DNA of 36,622 bases, taken from assembly GCA_009840625.1 (NCBI GenBank), contig VXNJ01000004.1, positions 1 to 36,622 on the forward strand, in the 5' to 3' direction. Each line of letters begins with the position of its first letter. Position 1 is the first letter of the stretch. The notes below the pieces were generated by a model. That model made no database searches. It was not told the DNA's origin and saw nothing but the letters and a program-made list of their open reading frames with translations. A program made the translations under genes and the position numbers. The DNA comes from Chloroflexota bacterium (GTDB lineage Bacteria; Chloroflexota; UBA11872; VXNJ01). Of this stretch, positions 1-8,139 are shown one piece after another.

Positions 1-48
1 CAGTCGGCTGAAACCGGGTCGTCCGCGCTCTTCCTGCGGCGCGGGCTC

Positions 49-1209
49 CTAGCGCACGCCCAGCAGAATCTCCACCGCCAACTGGTCCAGCCGTTCGTAA
101 CGGTACCCCTTGGCGGCGAGCATTTCCAGGTCGAATTCGGCACCCTTGACTTCATTTGCGCGGTCGCTGCTGTAGCCGGCCGCAATTTCGTCCCATTCGT
201 CGGACTGTTCGCGCAACCCGGCCAGGATTTCGGCGATTTCAGGGTCGGCGTTGAACCTGGACACCTTCTCCTTCAGGATCAGGTAAGTCCGCATGCAGCC
301 GGCCGCGAAATCCCAGACACCGTCTTCGTCCTCGGTGCGGTAAGCGTGGGCGTCGAAGTGCCGCATGCCGTCCCAGCCCGAATCCTCCAGCAATTTGACC
401 AGGAAGAAATTCGACTTTAACTGCACCGAACCGAAGCGAAAGTCCTGGTCGTAGCGGTCCATGTCCTGGTCGTTGAGGTCGATGTGGAAGAGTTTGCCGG
501 CGTCCAGGGCCTGGGCGACCGCGTGCGGGAAATTGAGCCCGGCCATCGTCTCGTGGGCGACCTCGGGGTTGACCCCCACCATTTCGGGATGGTCCAGGGT
601 AGCGATGAATCCCAGCATCGAGCCGACCGTCGGCAGGAAGAGGTGCCCGCGCGGCTCGTTGGGCTTGGGTTCGAGCGCAAAGCGCATCCCGTATCCCTGA
701 TCGTTGCAGTATTCGCACAAGAAGTTCAGCGCCTCGCGAAAGCGCGCGTAGCCTCCGGTCAGGTCCTTGGCGGCGTCTACTTCAGCGCCTTCGCGGCCAC
801 CCCAGAACACGTAGGTGGTCGCGCCCAGCTCGGCGCCGAGGTCGATCGAGCGCATCGTTTTCTGCAGCGCGAATCGCCGCACTGCGGGATCGTTGGCGGT
901 GAACGCGCCTTCCTTGAACACCGGGTGCGTGAAGAGGTTGGTGGTCGCCATCGGGACCTTGAGGCCGTGGTCGGAGAGGGCCTGCTTGAAGGAGGAAACT
1001 ATCCGGTCGCGTTCGCGTGGAGTGGCGTCGAAGGGAACCAGGTCGTTGTCGTGCAGGTTGACCCCGTAGGCTCCAAGTCCGGCGAGTTTCTCGACGATTC
1101 GCTCCGGCGGAATCGGATCGCGCACTGGGTCGCCAAACGGGTCGCGACCGATATTGCCGACGGTCCAGAGACCAAAGGTGAATTTGTCAGCCGGGGTCGG
1201 ATCGTACAT
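49..1209 (-). CDS. xylA: Xylose isomerase, class I
   Basis: Interconverts D-xylose and D-xylulose (and glucose and fructose) in the cytoplasm, using two divalent metals. The 386-residue length is that of the short class I (Streptomyces-type) enzymes. The expected catalytic and metal residues are all present: His53 and Asp56 in HDND, Glu180 and Lys182 in LEPKPNEP, Glu216 and His219 in NPEVAHE, Asp244 in HIDLND, Asp254 and Asp256, and Asp286 in HFDAHAYR. The ATG at 1207-1209 has AAGGA about 10 bases upstream. The gene is divergent from the acetyl-CoA synthetase gene across a gap of about 160 bp. No xylulokinase or sugar transporter is visible in the window, so the rest of the pathway must lie elsewhere. 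Function is confident; the physiological sugar is inferred. Confidence 0.95.
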   Translation of the reverse strand: MYDPTPADKFTFGLWTVGNIGRDPFGDPVRDPIPPERIVEKLAGLGAYGVNLHDNDLVPFDATPRERDRIVSSFKQALSDHGLKVPMATTNLFTHPVFKEGAFTANDPAVRRFALQKTMRSIDLGAELGATTYVFWGGREGAEVDAAKDLTGGYARFREALNFLCEYCNDQGYGMRFALEPKPNEPRGHLFLPTVGSMLGFIATLDHPEMVGVNPEVAHETMAGLNFPHAVAQALDAGKLFHIDLNDQDMDRYDQDFRFGSVQLKSNFFLVKLLEDSGWDGMRHFDAHAYRTEDEDGVWDFAAGCMRTYLILKEKVSRFNADPEIAEILAGLREQSDEWDEIAAGYSSDRANEVKGAEFDLEMLAAKGYRYERLDQLAVEILLGVR

Positions 1210-1320
1210 TGGGGCAAATCCTTGGCCACAGTACTGGAGGTGGCGCCCGCCCGTTGCGAGGCGGCGCGGATTGAGCGTTCACAGTCTAGTGGGGACGGGC
1301 GTCGTCAAGATTTGCACGGC

Positions 1321-1326
1321 TAGAAT
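1321..1326 (+). promoter_or_regulatory. Possible -10 element for the acetyl-CoA synthetase gene
   Basis: TAGAAT (five of six matches to TATAAT) lies about 47 bases before the acs ATG, inside the xylA-acs divergent gap. No convincing -35 hexamer is seen at 16-18 bases. Weak candidate. Confidence 0.25.
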
Positions 1327-1372
1327 TTTCGCCCCAGCTTCAGAATCCGCCCGCCCGCGACCGGCTCCCCAC

Positions 1373-3355
1373 ATGACCGAAACCAACCCGCAGCTGTTCC
1401 ACCCGGACCCCGACGATGCCCGCGGCGCCCCTATTTCTTCGCTGTCCGAGTACCAGCGCCTGCACCGCCTGAGCCTTAACGACCCGGAGCGCTTCTGGCG
1501 CGATCAGACGGACCAGTTCGAATGGGACCGCCCGTGGACCAATCTCTGCGACTGGAACCCTCCGTTCGCCCGTTGGTTCACCGACGGCGCCCTCAATATC
1601 ACGGTCAACCTGCTGGACCGCCACGTGGCCGCTGGCAACGGGTCGCGGGTGGCCTACTTCTGGGAAGGCGAGCCGGGTGACCGCCGCACGATCACCTACG
1701 CCGACCTCCTGGATGACGTCTGTCGGGCCGCCAACGCGCTGTCCGCGCTGGGCCTGGAGTCCGGCGACCGCGTGATCATCTACATGCCGATGGTCCCGGA
1801 GCTGGTAACCGCGATGCTGGCCTGCGCCCGCCTTGGGGTGGTCCACAGCGTGATATTCGGCGGGTTTTCGGCTGATGCGATCCGTGACCGCGTACAGGAC
1901 GCCGGCGCCCGAGCGGTCATAACCGCCGACGGCGGATGGCGGCGAGGCAAGGTCATTGCCCTCAAGGACAACGTCGACCGCGCGCTGGCCGATGGGGCCT
2001 GCCCCAGCGTCGAAAACGTGCTGGTGCTGCGCCGCTGCCAAAACGAAATCGGGTTCGAAGCGGGTCGCGACCGCTATTGGGACGAACTGCTCGCCGAACA
2101 GACCGCAACCTGTCCGCCGGTGAGCTTGAGCGCAGAGCACCCGCTGTTCATCCTCTACACCTCCGGCACGACCGGCAAACCCAAGGGGGTGGTGCACAGC
2201 TGCGGCGGATACATGGTCTACACCGCCATGACGTCGAAGCTCGCTTTCGGCCTCGACCAGGACGACATCTACTGGTGCACAGCCGACATCGGCTGGATCA
2301 CCGGCCACAGCTACATCGTCTACGGGATCCTGGCCAACGGGATCACATCCGTGATGTACGAAGGCGCTCCGGACTATCCGGACTTCGGCCGGTTCTGGCA
2401 GATGGTCGAGCAGTACAAGATCACTGTCTTCTACACCGCTCCGACGGCGATCCGGGCGTTCATCAAGTGGGGCGATGAATGGCCGGCCGGGTCGGACCTG
2501 TCCAGCCTGCGGGTCATCGGCACGGTCGGTGAGCCGATCAATCCCGATGTCTGGCTCTGGTACCGCGAACACATCGGCGGCGGCAATTGCCCGGTAGTCG
2601 ACACCTGGTGGCAGACCGAAACCGGCGGATTCATGATCACCCCGCTGGCGGCGGCGACCCCGACCAAACCCGGATCGGCGACCCTGCCGATGCTCGGCGT
2701 GGACACCGAGGTGCTGGCCGAAAACGGCGAGCCGGCCGGCCCCGACCAGCGCGGTCTGCTGGTAATCCGGCGACCCTGGCCTTCGATCATGCGGGGAATA
2801 TACGCCGACGGCTGGGGGGTGACCGGTCACCCCGGCGAATTCGGGGACCTCGACCGCTTCAGCGAGACCTATTTCGAGCGGTTTCCGGGGTTGTACTTCA
2901 CCGGTGACGCCGCCACCCGCGATTCCGACGGCTATTTCTGGATCATCGGCCGGGTCGATGACGTATTGAACGTTTCCGGGCACCGCATCGGTACCGCGGA
3001 AGTCGAGAGCTCGCTGGTGAACCACCCGTCGGTCGCCGAGTCCGCCGTCGTGGGAATTCCCGATCCCCTGACCGGCGAGGCGGTGGCCGCGTTCGTGACC
3101 CTGCGCGCCGGAGTGGCCGAATCCGACGACCTGGCCAGCGAACTTCGGGCGCACGTGGCCCAGAGCATTGGTGCGTTCACCCGGCCGAAGATTCTGCGTT
3201 TCGCGCCGGCGCTGCCCAAGACCCGTTCGGGGAAGATAATGCGGCGGCTGTTGCGGGAGATCGCCTCGTCGGGGACCGTCGCCGGCGACATTACCACGCT
3301 CGAGGATGCGACCGTGGTAGAGGCCCTTGCCGCGAGCGGCGACGACGAGGACTGA
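1373..3355 (+). CDS. acs: Acetyl-CoA synthetase (AMP-forming)
   Basis: Activates acetate with ATP to acetyl-AMP, then transfers it to CoA. The open frame extends upstream to 1154. The ATG at 1373 gives 660 residues, the usual length, and the MTETNPQLF start leads into the Acs N-terminal domain, so I chose it. Visible motifs are the phosphate-binding loop YTSGTTGKPKG from residue 262, WWQTETGG, the adenylate-forming hinge region YFTGDAA followed by GRVDDVLNVSGHR, and the C-terminal KTRSGKIMRR. The catalytic lysine of that last motif is residue 621, the site acetylated in characterised Acs enzymes. The gene is convergent with the dehydratase gene, with only 12 bp between stop codons. No clear Shine-Dalgarno sequence precedes the ATG. 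Confidence 0.95.
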   Translation: MTETNPQLFHPDPDDARGAPISSLSEYQRLHRLSLNDPERFWRDQTDQFEWDRPWTNLCDWNPPFARWFTDGALNITVNLLDRHVAAGNGSRVAYFWEGEPGDRRTITYADLLDDVCRAANALSALGLESGDRVIIYMPMVPELVTAMLACARLGVVHSVIFGGFSADAIRDRVQDAGARAVITADGGWRRGKVIALKDNVDRALADGACPSVENVLVLRRCQNEIGFEAGRDRYWDELLAEQTATCPPVSLSAEHPLFILYTSGTTGKPKGVVHSCGGYMVYTAMTSKLAFGLDQDDIYWCTADIGWITGHSYIVYGILANGITSVMYEGAPDYPDFGRFWQMVEQYKITVFYTAPTAIRAFIKWGDEWPAGSDLSSLRVIGTVGEPINPDVWLWYREHIGGGNCPVVDTWWQTETGGFMITPLAAATPTKPGSATLPMLGVDTEVLAENGEPAGPDQRGLLVIRRPWPSIMRGIYADGWGVTGHPGEFGDLDRFSETYFERFPGLYFTGDAATRDSDGYFWIIGRVDDVLNVSGHRIGTAEVESSLVNHPSVAESAVVGIPDPLTGEAVAAFVTLRAGVAESDDLASELRAHVAQSIGAFTRPKILRFAPALPKTRSGKIMRRLLREIASSGTVAGDITTLEDATVVEALAASGDDED

Positions 3356-3367
3356 CCGGCCCGGAAA

Positions 3368-4507
3368 CTACCAGTTGGTGACCGCCCCGTCGGCGCGGCG
3401 GTATTCGGGGTTGCGGCGCATCCGAAAGGGATGCCGGGCGGCCGCTTCCAAGTCGATTTCGATGCCCAGACCGGGAGCATCCGACACGCTCAGGTAACCG
3501 TCCTCGAACCCGACCTGGGCCGGGAACACCTCGGACAGCTCACCGGGCAAGCGCGGCATCTCCTGGACTCCGACCAGCGGACTCGCCAGGCACAGGTGCA
3601 CGCAGGCGGCGGCCGAGACCGGCCCCAGCGGGTTGTGCGGGGCCAGGTACTGGTAGTGGGTCTCGGCCCAGCCGGCGATCTTGCGGGCCTCCGAGATTCC
3701 GCCGGCGATGCACAGATCCACCCGCACGTAGTCGATCAGGTCGCGCTCGATCAGCGGCTTGAATTCCCATTTGCTGGCCAACTCCTCGCCGCCCGCGATC
3801 GGGATGTTGGTGTGGCGCCGCACGTGCGCGTAGGCGTCCGGGTTTTCGGATCGGGCAGGGTCTTCAATGAAAAAGAGGTCCAGGCCCGAGAGGCGATCGG
3901 CCAATCGCACTGAATCGTGAGGGTCCAATCGGGTGTGGAAATCAACGCAGAGCTCGATATCGGGGCCTATCGCGGATCGCACCGCCTCGGCCCAGGACTG
4001 GGTCTGGCGCACGATGTGGCGAGGTTCGAAGATTCCGTTTGAGGCATCGGTTGTCGAAATCCGAACGAACTTGTAACCCTCCCCGACCGCGCGGCGCGCG
4101 TCGTCGGCGACCGCCTCGGGCGTGTCGCCGTTAACGTGCGCGTAGGCGACCACGCGTTCGCGGCATTTGCCGCCCAGGAGCTGGTAGACGGGCACGCCAA
4201 GTGACTTGCCGAGGATGTCCCAGAGCGCAATGTCGATCGCCGAAACGGTCGCCGAGACAATCTGGCCGGCCTTGAAGAAGCCGCCCCGGAAGAGCCGCTG
4301 CCAGAGGTGCTCTATCCGGCGCGGGTCCTGGCCGACCAGGACATCCCGGAAGTGCTCGAGGCAGCCGGCGATCGCCAGCTCCTTGCCGGTTATGCCCGAC
4401 TCGCCGACCCCGGTGATCCCGGCGTCGGTTTCCACGACAACGAAGTTAAAGTTTCGCCCGCGTTCGGCGTGGTAGACGGGGACCGCGCGGACATCGGTGA
4501 TCTGCAT
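3368..4507 (-). CDS. Enolase-superfamily sugar-acid dehydratase (mandelate racemase group)
   Basis: 379 residues from the ATG at 4505-4507; the frame stays open far upstream, but the family N-terminus (MQITDVRAVPVY) starts here. It has an enolase-like N-terminal cap and a beta/alpha barrel. Metal ligands and catalytic residues can be read off: Asp189 and His191 in CVDFH, Glu215 in FIEDP, Glu241 in GGEE, Asp264, and His291 in APHNPLGP. The VDFH and APHNPLGP signatures resemble D-galactonate dehydratase and related mandelate-racemase-subgroup enzymes, which remove water from aldonic acids to give 2-keto-3-deoxy acids. The exact substrate cannot be read from sequence, so no symbol is given. The gene stands alone, convergent with acs and divergent from the potassium transporter. 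Confidence 0.85.
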   Translation of the reverse strand: MQITDVRAVPVYHAERGRNFNFVVVETDAGITGVGESGITGKELAIAGCLEHFRDVLVGQDPRRIEHLWQRLFRGGFFKAGQIVSATVSAIDIALWDILGKSLGVPVYQLLGGKCRERVVAYAHVNGDTPEAVADDARRAVGEGYKFVRISTTDASNGIFEPRHIVRQTQSWAEAVRSAIGPDIELCVDFHTRLDPHDSVRLADRLSGLDLFFIEDPARSENPDAYAHVRRHTNIPIAGGEELASKWEFKPLIERDLIDYVRVDLCIAGGISEARKIAGWAETHYQYLAPHNPLGPVSAAACVHLCLASPLVGVQEMPRLPGELSEVFPAQVGFEDGYLSVSDAPGLGIEIDLEAAARHPFRMRRNPEYRRADGAVTNW

Positions 4508-4533
4508 TAGAAACGGTGCTCCGGCACTGGGCG

Positions 4534-4563
4534 TTGTCGGGTTTTGGGCGGCATGCTTATTAT
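4534..4563 (+). promoter_or_regulatory. Candidate promoter for the potassium transporter gene
   Basis: TTGTCG at 4534-4539 and TATTAT at 4558-4563 are separated by 18 bases, a sigma70-like arrangement. They lie in the divergent gap between the dehydratase and the transporter, about 90 bases before the GTG start. Recognised by eye only. Confidence 0.35.
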
Positions 4564-4651
4564 TCTTGCGGCAGCGAATTGAGAGGGGTCGGACGCGGTA
4601 GCTAGCACCAGGACCAACGGTCCGCCGCCGCAGCGCGGTTCTCGCGACACG

Positions 4652-6220
4652 GTGCCGGTCCGATTGGGCCGCGCGATCCAGGTCGAGATCATCGACACCG
4701 TCACGCTGCGGCGGCGGCGCTCGCCCCAGTACACGCTGGTGATGGGGTTCCTGGCGATGACACTGTTCGCCGCGGCCCTGCTTGCATTGCCGTTCGCCTC
4801 CGCCGACGGTACCGCCACGCCTCTCTGGGACGCCCTCTTTACGGCCACCTCGGCGGTTGCCACCTGCGGACTGGTGGTCGTGGACACCGGCACCCACTGG
4901 AGCCAATTCGGCCGGATCGTGATCCTGCTGGCAATGCAGGCGGGCGGGCTCGGGTTCATGGCCGGCACGATCATCCTCTTCCAGGCGCTCGGGCGCCAGA
5001 TCAGCCGTCATCAACGCCAGACCCTGCAGGAGCAGCTGGCGCTGCGGTTCTTCGGCGGAATGTCGCGCACCGCGCGGTACTTCCTCGCCTACACGCTGGT
5101 CCTGGAACTGATCGGATGGGTGCTCCTGGGCTGGCAATTCGCCAATTCGGACGGGCCCGGCAGCGCCGACCCGGTCTTCTACGGCCTCTTTCACGCGGTC
5201 AGTGCGTTCACCGGATCGGGGTTCGACTTGATGGGCGGCTATTCGTCGATGGCCGGTTTTGCCGCCACCCCGGTCTTCCTGGTGATCATGATGGCCCTGA
5301 TCATCCCCGGCGACCTCGGTTTCCTGGCCGTGTTCGACGGATTGCGCAGCCGCTCCTGGCCGTATGCGCTGGAATGGCGATTCAAGCGGGCGGAAACCGG
5401 GTTGGTCAATTTCGCCTCCCGCACCGTCTGGCGGATCAACTCGGGAGCCCGCTGGATGCGCGCGCGCTTCGGCAGGCAGGCCGAAACCCTGTCGCCACCC
5501 GAGCCCGAACGCGCTCCAACCCGACCACGGCGTCCGCCCAACATGCGAATGGAGACCAAGCTGATCCTTGCCGGAAACGCAATCTGCTGGCCGCTGGCGG
5601 CGGTCGGATTTCTGATCCTGGAGTGGGGCAATCCCGACACCCTGGGAGCGCTTCCGGCGATCGACCGGGTATTCAACTCGGCGTTCCACGCGGTTACATC
5701 GCGCAACGCCGGTTTTTCGACGGTAAGCGTCGGGACGCTAAACGAGCTGACCCTGATTCTGCTGGTGCCGTTCATGATCATCGGGACCGCCTCGGCGTCG
5801 ATGGGGGCGGGGCTGAAAATCAACACCGTCGGAGTCCTGTTCGCGACCGCCATGTCGCGCCTGCGGGGACTACGGCAGACCGAAATCTTCGGGCGCAGCA
5901 TCCCGGTCGACAGGGTCTACGTCAGCGTGACCCTGCTGGTGCTGTTTCTAGCAATGGAGCTGATAACGCTGTTGGTTGTCCATGCCACGTACTCGAATCC
6001 GGAGATGGTCAATTCGTTGTTCGATTCGGTCTCGGCGGTAAGCGACATTGGACTCTCGACCGGCGTACCTTCGCAACTCAACCCCGGCGGCAAATTCTTT
6101 ATGTGCCTGATCATGTTCATCGCCCGGCTCGGACCGCTGACCATCGTGCTGGCATTGCTGAGTCCGCGCATGGTGGGCGTGGGCGTCCGGATGCCGGCCG
6201 AATCGCTGCGGGTGGGTTAG
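4652..6220 (+). CDS. TrkH/KtrB-family potassium channel subunit
   Basis: A 522-residue integral membrane protein that should form the K+-translocating pore. The four-repeat (M1-P-M2) TrkH/KtrB fold is visible. Each repeat has a pore helix ending in a filter glycine: TATSAVATCG (to residue 73), HAVSAFTGSG (to 190), HAVTSRNAG (to 354) and SVSAVSDIG (to 467). Between the second and third repeats, residues about 231-300 form an unusually long cytoplasmic linker rich in Arg, Trp and Pro. The GTG at 4652 is the only ordinary in-frame start after an upstream TGA at 4580; no clear Shine-Dalgarno sequence precedes it. No RCK/TrkA-type regulatory subunit gene is adjacent, so the partner must be encoded elsewhere. 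KtrB versus TrkH cannot be settled, so no symbol is given. Its stop overlaps the stop of the convergent plsY. Confidence 0.9.
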   Translation: MPVRLGRAIQVEIIDTVTLRRRRSPQYTLVMGFLAMTLFAAALLALPFASADGTATPLWDALFTATSAVATCGLVVVDTGTHWSQFGRIVILLAMQAGGLGFMAGTIILFQALGRQISRHQRQTLQEQLALRFFGGMSRTARYFLAYTLVLELIGWVLLGWQFANSDGPGSADPVFYGLFHAVSAFTGSGFDLMGGYSSMAGFAATPVFLVIMMALIIPGDLGFLAVFDGLRSRSWPYALEWRFKRAETGLVNFASRTVWRINSGARWMRARFGRQAETLSPPEPERAPTRPRRPPNMRMETKLILAGNAICWPLAAVGFLILEWGNPDTLGALPAIDRVFNSAFHAVTSRNAGFSTVSVGTLNELTLILLVPFMIIGTASASMGAGLKINTVGVLFATAMSRLRGLRQTEIFGRSIPVDRVYVSVTLLVLFLAMELITLLVVHATYSNPEMVNSLFDSVSAVSDIGLSTGVPSQLNPGGKFFMCLIMFIARLGPLTIVLALLSPRMVGVGVRMPAESLRVG

Positions 6221-6861
6221 AGCGATTGACCGGGCACGGTGTCTTCGCCCAGCGCCAGCCAGTAGGCTGCGGGTCGGCCGATGCCGGTCGCGATCGCGGA
6301 CGGGAGCAGGAACGCACGCCGCGCCAGCAGGAGCGCCAGGGCCGCCACGCTGCCGGCCGTGACCGGAGGAGCGGCGCCGGCCAGTGGAGCGAAAGCTATC
6401 GTCCCGATGACCATGATCAATACGGCGAACCCCGGCTTGCGTGCTATCAATCCCGAACCGTAGCCGCAAACCGCCCCTAAGACGTACAGGCCCGTACCCT
6501 CGAAAAACCCGAACGCCACATACATACCGGCCAGCACCGCAACACCCCGGCCGGCGGTGGAAAACCCGAGCCATATTGGCCAGCAGTGCCCAAGAAACGC
6601 GCCGACGGCCCAGAGCACCGGTCCCCATTCCGAATCCCAGAAGTAATGCAGCGCCAGCATCGGCACCAGTGCCTTCAGCAGGTCCAGCAGCAGCACCAGC
6701 GCACCCCAGAGCTTGCCGACTTGGCGGTAGGCGTTCGAGGCGCCCAGGTTACCGGTGCCCAGCCGGCGCAGGTCGCGCTTGCGCCACCGTCCGACCAGGT
6801 GCGCGAAGGGAATCGCGCCAACCAGATAGCCGCAAAGGAAAGCCGCTATTTCAACTGACAA
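6217..6861 (-). CDS. plsY: Glycerol-3-phosphate acyltransferase PlsY
   Basis: Membrane enzyme that transfers an acyl group from acyl-phosphate to sn-glycerol-3-phosphate, the first step of phospholipid synthesis. The family motifs are present. The GTGNLGASN block follows IPFAHLVGR near residue 36. A second block, GHCWPIWLGF followed by a glycine-rich GRGVA loop, lies near residues 91-108; most homologues have Lys where this has Arg. Several hydrophobic segments follow. No ATG is available. I chose TTG at 6859-6861 because it follows GGAGG by four bases and gives the usual short lead into the first membrane helix (214 residues). An earlier TTG at 6904-6906 would add 15 residues. Its TAA and the transporter's TAG overlap at 6217-6220. 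Confidence 0.9.
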   Translation of the reverse strand: MSVEIAAFLCGYLVGAIPFAHLVGRWRKRDLRRLGTGNLGASNAYRQVGKLWGALVLLLDLLKALVPMLALHYFWDSEWGPVLWAVGAFLGHCWPIWLGFSTAGRGVAVLAGMYVAFGFFEGTGLYVLGAVCGYGSGLIARKPGFAVLIMVIGTIAFAPLAGAAPPVTAGSVAALALLLARRAFLLPSAIATGIGRPAAYWLALGEDTVPGQSL

Positions 6862-7006
6862 GAGCCCTCCAGGTGCGCCGTCAACGGCTCCCGCGGCAGG
6901 CCGCAAAGAAGTCGAGGTGGCCTATTCTTGGCTACCGAATCCCTTGCGGCCGATTCCAGTGGCCGGACCCGCATCGCGGCGGGCCCCGAGTTGAAAGCTT
7001 GAGTTC

Positions 7007-7621
7007 ATGGATCAGATTTTCGACCTTGTCGGATCACTGGTTGGAGGCATAGCGTTGGTCTGGGTCACCGCGGCGACCGCCTTGGTGGTGTCGATCCTGT
7101 ACCTGCTGGCCCGCGCCCACAACATGGGCACGATACGCTTTTCGGTTGCCGGGCTGCATCTGCTATTTGCCCGCCTGGTGGCCCTGGTCATGGTGCTGAT
7201 CACTTTCCTGGCCGTGGTCAAGATCCTCACTGCGGTGCTCTCGCTGCTGTTCGGCGACGCATTCGCCTACGGGGGCGGATCGGACGTGGACGAGCTCGAG
7301 GTGCTTGCCCGATGGGTCGTTTACGGGGCCCTGGCGGTGGTGATCTATATCTTCATGCTGATCCGGGCCCGGCAACTGGCCGACTCTCCGCCGGCGCAAT
7401 TCATCCGCACTGCGTATTTGACGATCGCGTCCGGGATTTTCTGCGTCACTTCGATCATCTACACCTTCCGCCTGGCCGGCGCGATCATAGACACCGCCAT
7501 CGAACCGAGCAGCATTTTCGACCGCAGTCCGGCGATCGGGCAGCCGCTGGTGATCCTGGTGGCCGCCGTCGCCTTCTTCTTCGTTGCCGGCTATTTCGCG
7601 CGCCGGGAAGGCAGCGCCTGA
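7007..7621 (+). CDS. Unrecognised multi-pass membrane protein
   Basis: A 204-residue protein with about five hydrophobic segments, near residues 8-35, 48-82, 102-120, 135-160 and 178-197. I recognise no family, no catalytic motif and no signal peptide apart from the first membrane helix. A soluble acidic stretch (GGSDVDELE) lies between segments two and three, and short charged patches (RARQLAD, ARREGSA) mark probable cytoplasmic ends. The hydrophobic pattern and codon usage, typical of neighbouring GC-rich genes, support a real gene. It is divergent from plsY, and nothing is encoded downstream for about 500 bp. Function unknown. Confidence 0.75.
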   Translation: MDQIFDLVGSLVGGIALVWVTAATALVVSILYLLARAHNMGTIRFSVAGLHLLFARLVALVMVLITFLAVVKILTAVLSLLFGDAFAYGGGSDVDELEVLARWVVYGALAVVIYIFMLIRARQLADSPPAQFIRTAYLTIASGIFCVTSIIYTFRLAGAIIDTAIEPSSIFDRSPAIGQPLVILVAAVAFFFVAGYFARREGSA

Positions 7622-7737
7622 CCCAGTCGGCGCAGGCCTGGCCCGCTTGGCGGTCGGTAAAGCACCTCGATCCGTATTCGGCTCCTCAAAACGATGTGAT
7701 CATCGGGTCCGGCCGCAGACTCTGATTTGGGCAGTAA

Positions 7738-7751
7738 GGTTCGATCGAACC
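7738..7751. repeat. 14-bp perfect palindrome
   Basis: GGTTCGATCGAACC is perfectly self-complementary. It lies five bases outside the left copy of the island-flanking direct repeat. It could be a recombination or protein-binding site; no function is established. Confidence 0.5.
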
Positions 7752-7755
7752 GCGG

Positions 7756-7775
7756 CCCCGCTGGCGCGGCGCCAC
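7756..7775. repeat. Left copy of the island-flanking direct repeat
   Basis: CCCCGCTGGCGCGGCGCCAC matches 12703-12722 at 19 of 20 positions in the same orientation. The two copies bracket the mod-res genes and their AT-rich flanks, about 4.9 kb. This is the arrangement expected of an attachment-site or target duplication. Confidence 0.55.
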
Positions 7776-7798
7776 TGTGCAGTCATCGAATCCGACGG

Positions 7799-7825
7799 CT
7801 AAATGACCCGCAGTTTGGCATTTAG
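7799..7825. repeat. Inverted repeat with 7-bp arms
   Basis: CTAAATG and CATTTAG are separated by 13 bases, just inside the left direct repeat. A shorter dyad, ACAAACTTTGT, follows immediately. There is no T-run typical of an intrinsic terminator. Confidence 0.4.
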
Positions 7826-7988
7826 ACAAACTTTGTTGATGCTGGCAGCCTCAATCGGATATCAGCCCGTTTGGGCCTACTATTTCGGGCATGTCGATTC
7901 CGTTTACGTCAAATAAGCTCGAATTCATTGCGTGCGGCAAATTGGATCCCGGCAACTAGGAATTTCGGTGGGGGCCAAGCGGGGGCAG

Positions 7989-8014
7989 ATCGGGCTGGGG
8001 AAACTCTGCCCGAT
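7989..8014. repeat. Inverted repeat with 7-bp arms downstream of res
   Basis: ATCGGGC and GCCCGAT arms surround a 12-base loop. This could act as a weak bidirectional terminator, since TTTA follows on the plus strand, but there is no real T-tract. Confidence 0.35.
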
Positions 8015-8037
8015 TTAGGTCAATGCCATGGCTTCAA

Positions 8038-8049
8038 TTCGACGTCGAA
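8038..8049. repeat. 12-bp perfect palindrome downstream of res
   Basis: TTCGACGTCGAA sits inside a looser dyad (TCAATT and AATTGA outer arms). It lies about 90 bases past the res stop codon. Confidence 0.4.
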
Positions 8050-8139
8050 AAATTGACCTTAGAAACTACCTGAGTACCGCATCACAACCGATTCACATCG
8101 AATGAACGATCGCTTGTGTCGCCAGAAATCACACTGCAA

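Larger units (their letters stand above)
7622..8139. other. Gene-free left arm of the restriction-modification island
   Basis: I see no supportable gene in this stretch. It marks the shift from GC-rich to AT-richer DNA and holds one copy of a 20-bp direct repeat plus several inverted repeats, listed separately. A 61-codon frame on the plus strand has no coding character. Confidence 0.6.

Noticed and set aside
1340-3154. 604-codon open frame antisense to acetyl-CoA synthetase
   Set aside because: Its composition mirrors the codon structure of acs and it shows no recognisable domain. Long antisense frames are expected in GC-rich genes.
4508-5689. Upstream extension of the dehydratase frame by nearly 400 codons
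   Set aside because: It runs antisense through the potassium transporter, and the family N-terminus begins at the ATG at 4507.
7871-8056. 61-codon frame in the gene-free left arm
   Set aside because: No Shine-Dalgarno sequence, no coding bias, no recognisable family, and it crosses inverted repeats.
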